A stretch of DNA of 64,000 nt, taken from assembly GCA_030340625.1 (NCBI GenBank), contig JAOPHQ010006635.1:1-64000 (forward strand). Reading direction: 5' to 3'. The first letter of the stretch is position 1. Each line of letters begins with the position of its first letter. A program made the translations under genes and the position numbers. The notes under the pieces are model-generated. The model was not told the DNA's origin. It was given only the letters and a program-made list of their open reading frames with translations, and made no database searches. The stretch comes from Merluccius polli (lineage: Eukaryota > Chordata > Actinopteri > Gadiformes > Merlucciidae). Shown here piece after piece: positions 1 to 10,300 of this stretch.

Positions 1-664
1 TTAAAAAAACAACAACAACAACAGCTGACTTGTAGACTCATCCTTGTTAAAAACAGACTTTCCCTCACATAACCTAATCTTCGCATGCACCAGCAGCAAG
101 TAAAGATGACTTCACTGCTATTGCTTCATAAGGGGGAATACTCCTAATCTTGGTGTGTGTGTGTGTGTATGTGTTTGTGTGACGGATAACAATTTTGCGT
201 TGCAATCTCTGTTCTCGCTTCCTTGTACTGCCGTAGTGCAACTGTGAGCTATTAGCGTTATCTTCCATTGTCAATGCCAGCGTCTCCATAGCGTGACAAC
301 AACCTTCAGCCGTCCACGATAGCTGAGTTATGAGGACAGTGTCAAGTCGACCGTCGGGCCACATGCCAGAAACAGTAACTTAAGATTTAACGTGGACAGA
401 TCACAGGTACACCTTGGTTAATAGGTGATGATGGTATGTTTAAGTGATTGAGGTTTTAAGGGCGACATGCTGTCATTCTACGTTATTCGGATTATATAAA
501 AATATATATATATTGTGTCTTGGAATGGAAATGGTTTTATGGCTCTCCTCTGCCCTCTTCTGGCCATAAAGGCACATTACATGTGCATATATCATCCTAT
601 CCACACTATTAAAGCCTACACAAATCCAATCCCAATCCCCTGTCTGATTCCTCTGTGTCCCCAG
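1..664 (+). other. cntn1: intron of cntn1 upstream of the Ig6 exon
   Basis: This stretch precedes the first recognisable exon and ends in a pyrimidine-rich tract and AG (663-664). It contains a short TG-rich tract near 150-180. No exon for the end of Ig5 could be supported. Confidence 0.7.
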
Positions 665-837
665 ACCAAACAAAGATCACCTTGGCTCCGTCCAACGGCG
701 ACGTCACGGTGGGGGAGGGCGCGCGCATGCAGTGCGCCGCGTCCCACGACCCCTCTTTGGAAATCGCCTTCATCTGGTCCCTGAACGGCAGAGTCATCGA
801 CCTATCGGAGGACAGCCGGCATTTCCAACGCTCTTCG
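665..837 (+). CDS. cntn1: cntn1 exon: first half of Ig6
   Basis: The exon starts in phase 1 (two bases complete a split Asp codon) after CCCCAG and ends in phase 0 before gtgagt. It encodes the A-to-D strands of the sixth Ig domain: KITLAPSNGDVTVGEG, the first disulfide Cys in RMQCAAS, and the invariant Trp in FIWSLNG. The 173-base length equals 2 + 57 codons. The 910-bp intron that follows has a T-rich tract and no other supported feature. Confidence 0.95.
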
Positions 838-2196
838 GTGAGTCGCTGTCACTGCGGTCAGGCGTTTTTTGTTTATTTTTTATATTAGTTTGTATTTTAG
901 TTTTGACAATGCACCGTTGAGGCTTTTTTACTTGACAGTTTACTTTGACCCGACCACAAAATATTGTGGAACAACGCTCCGACTTGGGTCTGGGGGCCTT
1001 CCAGGTCAAATTATACAATTATGAATATTTGGGGTTGCATTTGCCTGTGGTGTTTTTGTATGGGAAATGGGAAAAGCAGAGAAAGTTTTTTTTTTTTCTC
1101 AAATAAATACAACGCCAAAGTAAAATAAGCATGACGTAAACGGGCCAAGCTAATAACACTGGTGTGCACTGATATTGTTTTTTCAGTTTACGATCTACAC
1201 TCTTCTAACGCATAGCCGTGAGCATTTCTGCTTTACCACTTTACCCACCCACCGCTCAAATACCATCATAAATCATACCATGTCATAATTGTGATTAATG
1301 TGTTTCTGTCCACCTGACTACATAGGAGTCAGGTAGCACTTTAGCTCTGAGACATTTTTAGTTGTGATTTAAAATGTTACGTTGCGGCGCGCGTGTATAG
1401 GCGGTTGACACACGCAACGATCCTGTGGGACGAACTGAGCTGATTAGAAAATGGAAAACTCTCCCTGGGATCCGCGAGCGTATGACCTTGGTTTGGCTGC
1501 CTCCTGCGTGCCCTGCTCTTCTGGCGTTACATTACATCTCATCACATGACCGCTCCTCACAAGCCATATCTTCAGATCCCCCCTAAACCATAGAAATCTC
1601 AGTGTTGTTCCCGTTGTGGTCGCACTGGACGCTCAGCGGCGTTCGCGATCTCAATTCCACGGGGGTGACCTGGCGGCCATCTTGCCCGAAGGTGCGGTGG
1701 TATTCCCCATGTGAGTCGACTGAGAAATCTCCTGTGTTGTTTTTTAGAACGGTAGCTCCAACGGGGAGCTGCTGATCAAGGACACGCAGCTGAAGCATGC
1801 TGGGAAATACACGTGCATGGCGGAGACCATCGTGGACAACGTCACCGCCTCGGCCCAGCTGGTGGTCAGGGGTGAGTGACACACAGCAACACGCGTGTGT
1901 ATGCCTGTATGCGTCATACATCCATGAATACTTACATACACACACACGCGTATAAGTCATAATAATACATACATGCATACTGTGCTACACACACACACAC
2001 ACCCCCCCCCACACACACACACACACACAACAACAAAACAACACACAACAAGTGGACTAGTGAAACGCTGTCCGTCCTTCACCACTGTTTGCTCGTCGTG
2101 GTTCTCGACCCGGCAACCCTGTTGACATGAGCGTGTAGAAAGTCTGTTACGCTCTGTCCTACGAATGGAGGACCATCAAGGCTGCTGCAATTGTGT

Positions 2197-2227
<31 letters not shown>

Positions 2228-2238
2228 CAGAGAGAGAC

Positions 2239-2276
<38 letters not shown>

Positions 2277-2549
2277 GCCTTGGGCTTTAAACACACAAAA
2301 AAAGGAAAAACCCGCCACTGTAGTGTTATCTAGACAAAGGGCCTCTTCAGGCCCCTGGCCTGAGAGAGAGAGGAGCTGGAACTGTAATCCGGTGGCCAGT
2401 GATCCCGGCTCCTCCTCCTCCCGCTGCTGTCGGACCACGCTGGCACGTGTGTCCGCCTGTCGGACCGGGGGCTGACAGACAGCCAGGTGACGCGGGGGCT
2501 GCGGGCGTTTTCCTCTGAGTGGAACCAAAACCTAATGGGAGCCAGCAGT

Positions 2550-2595
<46 letters not shown>

Positions 2596-5477
2596 TGGGG
2601 GAGAGAGAGAGACAGAGATGGGGGAGGGGATGAAAGACGAGCATTTATCACGGCCGACGCGGAAATGGATCTGACACGCGAGATTGGCAGGGGGTAAAAC
2701 CGCAGCTCTGCACCTGTAGCGGGTTATTAGGAGGGATTTGCCCTACAGAGAGAGCAGTTGTTTTCATGTGCCCGCTGCGCGCACACGCGTGTGTGTGTGT
2801 GTGTGTGGGTTTGTTAGCGAGCGACAGTCTAGTCTGGCGCGCACATGTTTATGTGCACATGCAGAGTTTGTGTACACAAGTGTGTGCGCGAAATATTCCC
2901 TGTTTACTGTGTTTTTTCGTATTGTGCGCTGCCAATATCACATTCAAAAGAAGTCTTTCCAGGGCTTATGACCCACAATACGTGGCCAAGGCCATATATT
3001 GATCTGTAACCCAAACAGAGCTTCCCGCCTCACCGTTTCTGCTCCAAGCCCTGTTTAGACGCTCGGGTATTGGGGGTTTTGAAGCCTCCGTCAGAGAGGA
3101 CATGGAAAGCTAAAAGGGTTTATCCAGCGCCTCAGCTCCTCAGGCTCCTATTCTGTGACAGACACGAAAACATAAATCCCGGACAATTTCCGGGCCTGTG
3201 GCTTCTGGAGGCAAACCATGACGCAGTCTGGTTTTTCTATTAGGCCGTGTTCATACTTCAAACAGTAGGAATAAAACAAGAAGAGCTCCTCTGTTCGGGA
3301 GCTGTGGCCCCTGCGCTTGTTCAATGTGTGCGCCGAAAAGCTCCGAGCTAAAATACCCTTAAAACCTGTCCTATAATAATGCGGGGACGATATTTCAATG
3401 GAGGTTACTGTTAAAGTGGATTCGACTGTGTAGCGCTCGGTGTGCTTGTGTTTGTTATTGGTGGTGTTTTTTCAGGGGTGGGGTGGGGTGGTGGGGGGGG
3501 GGGGGGGTTAGGCTCATATCATAGGGGGCGGCAGTAGCTCAGTCCGTCGAGACTTTGCTTGGGAACCGGAGGGTCGCCGGTTCAAGTCCAGCACGGACCA
3601 CAGTATGGAGCGTGGACTGGTGGCTGGAGAGGTGTCAGTTCACCTCCTGGGTGCCGCCGAGTTGCCCTTGAGCAAGGCACCGAACCCCTAACTGCTCCCT
3701 GGCGCACATCACATCAGCCTATCACATCTCTCCTTGCGTGTCTGTAGGCCTGTCTGCATTTGTGCGTGTGCATGCATTTCAGACCTGTGTGTGTTGAGTG
3801 ATACACGAATTTCCCCAATGTGGGATTAATAAAGTTAATCTTCTTCTATTAATTCATAGCACGACTATGCGTTTAGGTGGTTGAGGGTAGCTTGTTTTTG
3901 TGGTCCGTCATGGTCTTCCGCCGGTCTCCCCAGGTGCCCCCGGGCCTCCCGTCGGCCTCCAGGCGGTGAGCTTGAAGGAGAAGAGCGTGGCCCTGCAGTG
4001 GAGCCGCGGCGTGGACAACCACAGCCCCATCTCCAAGTACACCATCCAGTACAGAGACGCCTTCGCGCCCGAGTGGAGGGACGCCCCGACGGGTGAGCGC
4101 CCCCCCCCCCCCCCCCCCCCCCCCGCACCGCTTCGTCCCCCGGTCACGCCGAATAAACAAGTTTCATTTCTCTCGGGTGTGATCGTGGGGACGGCTCGGA
4201 CAGTTTTCAGCTTCTGCCTCGTCATTTACTGTATCTCACAAAGTGTTGCAACTTTTAAACCGCCTCCCACAGATCCTCTGGACGTAGAAGGGAACGCCGA
4301 GACGGCCACGGTGGTGGATCTGGTCCCCTGGACGCAGTACGACTTCAGGGTGATGGCGACCAACACCCTGGGCACCGGGGAGCCCAGCGCCCCGCTGGTG
4401 AACGTCACCACGATGGAAGCAGGTGAGACCGGGACCCGGGGCGGTGTACAACCGGGGACGAACGGCCGCGTATGTGTAGCGTACCGCCGTCTCGCGTTGC
4501 GGCTCGCTGTGGCTTCGAGTCGGAGCGAAAAACGGAAAGATTCTGGGTTCGGTTCCCAATGTCCGCAGCCTCCACAGCCGGTCGGCAGTCTGGAGCGAGA
4601 CAGCGAAGCCCGACCTGCTCCTTAACGACCGGCGTCTGAATTCACCGTACGTTGCTTAGGATAAACACAATATTTGTGTTTTTTTTCCATATTTCCTAAA
4701 CAGTAATCCACAACTCTTCATTGTCCATGGTTGCGTTTCGTCGTTCAACACGGCCCCCCCCCCCCCCCCCCCCCCCTCCTTTTCTCTACCTACATCGCGG
4801 CATTTCTGCCGGGCCATGAGTCAGCAGAAATGTCACAGCGCCTGCGGACGCCAAACGCGGTGCCAAAAGTAAAAACCACAGAAACCTCCACAAATGAGCA
4901 GGTTCGGTGGAACCGTACACCGAAACTCATTACAAAATGGAAATCGCAGGCTGACAGTGGGCCCTCTGTAAACGCGGCTGTTGGCCCGCCCCGCGGTCCG
5001 AGTAGACTGGAACAGAAAGCGTACGTAACCCCTTGCCTCCGCTGGTCCCCAACCCTCCCTCCCAACACCACCCCCCCCCCCCCCCCATTCTCTCTCTCTC
5101 TCAGCGGCGAGGCATTAAGGTGTTGCACTTGGCAGCGCTCAGGACACAGATACTGTATTTGCAGAGGACGGTTCAGAGTAGTGGGGGCCAAGCACAGGGG
5201 TACAACAAGGCCGGCTGCGGCTTGGCGTTGTGTGTGTGTGCGTGTGTGTGTGCACGTGTGTGTGTGTGTGTGTGTGTGTGCGTGCGTGCGTGCACGTGTG
5301 TGTGGACTCTCGCTGTCTCTCCGTGTGGGCTGGAGAGTTTTTAGTGCATTTCTGTCTCGTCGCAGTTCCTGTGGTGGCGCCCTCGGACATCAACGGGGGC
5401 GGAGGGACCAGCAGGGAGCTGACCATCACTTGGACGGTACGTCGAGGGTACTTTCCACTGCTCCCTCTCTCTCTCTG

Positions 5478-5521
<44 letters not shown>

Positions 5522-6055
5522 CGCCTGTCGACCTCTCTATCCCCCCCCCCCTTTCGTTCCCCTCTCTTTCCCTCTCAATCCCTCCCTCCCTCTTTATTTC
5601 TCTCTCTCTTTCCATCTCTCTCTCTCTGTCTTGATATGACCTTTGCAAAATGTCAATCTCTGATCTGATGTTGAAAACAGCTTTTTTTAATTTAGCGGGG
5701 TCTTAACCCGTATGTACTTTCAAAACAAATACATTTCCGGGTACATTTTCACCGTGAGGTATTCTGTCCAGACGGCAAAGCACGTCTAACGCGAGACTAA
5801 ACGCCATTTAATGATTCACCGAAAACCAAAACGGACCATTGACTCCCGGACGGTTCGCCGGGGTCGTCTTGCTGCGGTTTCACCTGTCCGTCTCTCGCTG
5901 TAGCGCGCCGTATACCTTGTGCTTGGCATGAAAACCGGGGCCACTCAATCTAGCAACAGCAGCTGGTGGTGTGTTTGGAGGGTAGACAGGGGCTGACGCA
6001 GGCACATTTCTCCTGAACATATGGTCAGATGATGAAGCCCAGAGTGCCAACACAC

Positions 6056-6102
<47 letters not shown>

Positions 6103-7221
6103 CGGTGAGGCATGGAGAGAGATGGGAGAGGCGCCCAACTCTGCCGAGTCTCATAACTTCACGAAATAGCCGTCGGAGGATGATGCAGTGTCATCCCCGG
6201 ATCTATGTGAACGGCCTCCGAAAGCGACGGCAGGCGATATATCCGGCGTTGTTGTGGGAAATGAATGTTCCCGTGGAATCGATGACAAGAGCGATGCGGT
6301 CGAACTTCAAAGTTTGATTCCTGTTAGATATACGACGAGATGTGCTTTATTGATCCCAGATGGGAAATTAGGGAGTTGAGTTCAGTTCTAGTTGAGAGTG
6401 CAAGCGAGAAGTGCAAGAGATGTCTTTTTATTTGATGTCTGTTTGATGTTTCATTAACCACTTAATAAATCAATAAATGTTCTCCTTCCCATTTTTGAGC
6501 AATTAAACATGTGACATTGCAGTGCTTAACATGTTCAACGGATTTTTCTAGGCTCAATCTAATTGAATAATTACATTCATTTGACTACCGGTAGTTAGAA
6601 AAACCAATTACAACATCGTCCACATGAGACAAACCGCAGGAAGTGACCGGTGACTTCCTGTTCTCCCATGTGACCGTTCAGCCGGTGAAGCCGCAGTACT
6701 ACTATGGGAAGAACTTCGGCTACATCATCGCCTTCAAGCCTCGCGAGGGCGACGAGTGGCGGAAAGTGACGGTGGCCGACCCGCAGGCCCGGCGCTACAC
6801 CCACAAGGACGCCGCCATCCCGCCCTACACCCAGTTCCAGGTGAAGGTCAAGGCCTTCAACAGCAAAGGGGAGGGACCCTACAGCCTGGAGGCCACGGTC
6901 TACTCCGCGCTGGACGGTAAGCGGCGCGACCCGCTGGGACCTCGTAGCTCGTAGCATAGGGAAAGGAAACGGGGAGGAGGGGTGAATTTAGGAACGTTGT
7001 GGATGGCGAGGGGGAATAAACCGCCATGAGGGCTTCGCTCCGGTTGTAATATTTCAACACTCTGCCATTTCGTCCTGTCAGTGTCACCTTGTTATCACTG
7101 CCAAGGCTCTCCTCTGCAGTCGGTTGCGCTTCATAACAGTTCTTGTGTGAGTAAATGTGTGGAATTTTAATACCCCTTAATTGAGGACCTGTCGTCCCTT
7201 CTCCCTTGCTTTCCCTCTCGC

Positions 7222-7307
<86 letters not shown>

Positions 7308-10300
7308 CTTCTGCGTGCCCCTCTGCGGTGGGGGGATTATCGTGATCTTTGTAGCATGAACCAGAAAGCTGATAATTCACCCAAGGATGCAAAGCATTTA
7401 GCCCGCTTATTAAGCTCCACTGACAGACTAGCCGAGATAACATGTTTGCACACTGGCGAAAGGCAACGCGGGGCTGCGGCGACGGGAGATGCCCGGTTGC
7501 TATGGTAACACCCATCATGGGAACGGCGGTGGTTATTTTCGTCGATATGTAAAATATCTGTGTGCATCACAAACTGTGTTATGTAAATATGTGCACTGTG
7601 TGTACCTGTTCCAAAAAGTTTTAAAAAATAAATAAATAATTTCAAATAAGTAAGTAGTAAATGTAAATGTGTGTTTTTGGCTCCACAGCGCCGAGCGAGG
7701 CTGCCACCAGTCTGGACGGCCGAGCGCTCTCCGCCACGGAGGCCGTTGTGTTGTGGCTTCCCATCCCCCCTAAAAATGTGGAGGGATACCAGGTGGGTCA
7801 GCAGTAACACTTCAGTCACCTTCTCTCTCAGATTAAAATACAGAATTAAACACACTTAACTATATAGGCATGGTCTGTGTTTGTCCGTCACATTTATTTG
7901 TGATGGATTGTGTTTGTAGCAAGGTTACACCTGCTGTTGCTCCAAAAGAGGACATTTAAACAAAGTTAAATAGCGAGACATATAGACACACATGCAATAT
8001 CTGTGCAACTTTGATTGAGAAGGTGCTATCTTGCGGCATAAAATGTATCGCCGATATTGGCAACTTCTGGTCCTGGATTTCTGTGTTAAACTTAGACAAC
8101 CAGAAAACGCAGCCAGTAGTTCAAAAACAGGTGAATAGTTTCTTGACTTGACAATAAACTATGACCGCAATAGTAACATTTTAGACATTTTAAAGACTTA
8201 ACCGACTACATTAAACCAAGCCCATGTGTTTCCTGTATTCCAGGTGAAGTATTGGAGAATAGGGGAAGACAACGAGCAGGGGACCAAGAGGGTGGCCAGC
8301 AAGGAGAGCCAGACCCGGCTGGAGGGACTGAAGCCAAACTCCCACTATCTCGTCGAGGTCCGGGCTTACAACGCCGCCGGATACGGACCCCCCAGTCGCC
8401 AATTTCAAATACACACAAAGAAAGCCCGTATGTTTCCTCGCGTAACGTTTTCTCACCATAGTGTGTGTGTTGTCGTCTGACCTTATCATACTCTACTAAA
8501 CCTTACCTCACTATGCCATACTATATCATACCTGACCTTACCATACTGCGTATATCATACCTTACCTTAACTTGCATTACTTTGCCATGCCTTACTCTAT
8601 TATACTATATCTTTCCTGACCTAACCTTACATAACTCACCCTTCTACACCTCACTATCTTCATTCACCTTTTCATAGTTTCGCTCTGTCACAGTCTTATG
8701 CGTCTTTGCTTTGTTTCTTGTCCTGCCAGCGCCGAGTCGACCCCCCAGAATCATCGGTAGGAAGTTTAAGGGTACGAAGGTGAACATTGCGTGGGAACAA
8801 GTGGAGCCGCTTGTCAACGAGTCAGCTGTAGACTTTTACAAGGTGAGTCATGTTTGTGTACCTATTGGCAGAGGTGGAAAGAGTACAAAAAAAACACCAC
8901 CAGTAAAATTACTGGTGCAAAAATCTACTTGAGTTAAAGTAGTCGTTGCTGTGAACGACTGACCGTCGTTCACTCAAGTATCAGACATCAATAATGTATC
9001 AAACATTATTAATACACACTATGTACTGTGTGTGTGTGTGTCCAAAGGTCCTGTATAGACCGCAGGGTCATTCCACAGTAACCCTGTACACGACCAACAA
9101 GCGGTCTATAGACCTCCCCATGTCCAAGGAAGGCATCGTGGTGGAGGTCAGGGCGCACAGCGATGGAGGAGATGGAGCGGTGTCACAGATTCAAATCAAT
9201 GGTAATTATTACGTTACACAGCCAGAGATGAGAACAATGCTTGGTATCAGCTATGCGTTGGATTGACGCTTTGGAAACCACTGTGATTCCTGACACCAAA
9301 CTGATTTTTTTGCAGAATATGGTGCTGTCATTTTTATGGGATTTTTCCTTAAGCCAAAGGCAGTGACAGGGTCCAAAATAAACTTTTAGAAATGTGTCGT
9401 TTTACCTGCCAGAGTGGGAAAATCTGCTTTTTTTTGTACCTGCCAAATGGTTAAATATATCAGCCGGGGGAGGGGGGGGGTGTTAATTTTGGACCCTGGC
9501 ACTGACCGTAGATAGAAGTTGTTCCAAGCTCTCTTAAAGCAGGATAATTAAATAGTATTCGATTTGGACCCAATTACATATCCACACGTATACATATATT
9601 CATTTGGAGTGACATTCATAATGACTACATGGTTAATACAAATTCCTATACATATGTCACCGGGGGAACATCCCCTCCACTCCAAATTGAGGTGTATGCA
9701 GGTTTTGATTTCAATGCGAAACCAGTGGTGAGGAGAGGTGAGGTGGTCCCACTACAAACCCACAGTGGCGAGGCGACGTGGCGTGACCGTGGCTCATCCA
9801 AGGCCCGTCCTTCACCAGAAGGATTACAGTGGGTTTAAGTTTAAGTTAGGGAGGGAGGGCTACTGTCAGGCCGGGTCCCAGTAGCTGCTGCAGCAAAGCC
9901 CTCGCATTGGGGATTTTGGGAAGGCTTATGTTGGAGAGAGGTCGGTCCGATGGTGGAGTCTAGGGTTCCTGACCAAAAACCGTATCCTCTTTGCGCCCCC
10001 GATGGACCGTGTGGTTGAACGGCTGGAGGGACGGGGGTCCTAAAATCCTCCGTAATTGATCTTGATCAGCCCCCTTCCCCCCCGGCGGGTTCTCTCATCC
10101 CTTTATCGTCGGACCCAGGCACACCTGACAGCTTGACATCTCTGGGTCTAGAATTTAAGCTGCAGGGGATTATAAAAGCGAGCCACTGACAAATGACTTG
10201 GCTTTGACAAATGGCTGACCGTTTAGGAGAGGGGTTAGTTTCCACGGAGACCGGGGGGGAGGGAGGGGGGGGACATTACCAACTATGGCTTAGGTTTGAT

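Noticed and set aside
3900..4625. A 241-codon frame covering the FN3-1 exons
   Set aside because: It reads through the intron at 4093-4272 and past the donor at 4423; only 3934-4092 and 4273-4422 have contactin similarity.
4731..5639. A 302-codon plus-strand frame
   Set aside because: It runs through a C run, a GT array, an intron and the FN3-2 exon in the wrong frame, then a CT array; the real exon at 5366-5436 is in another frame.
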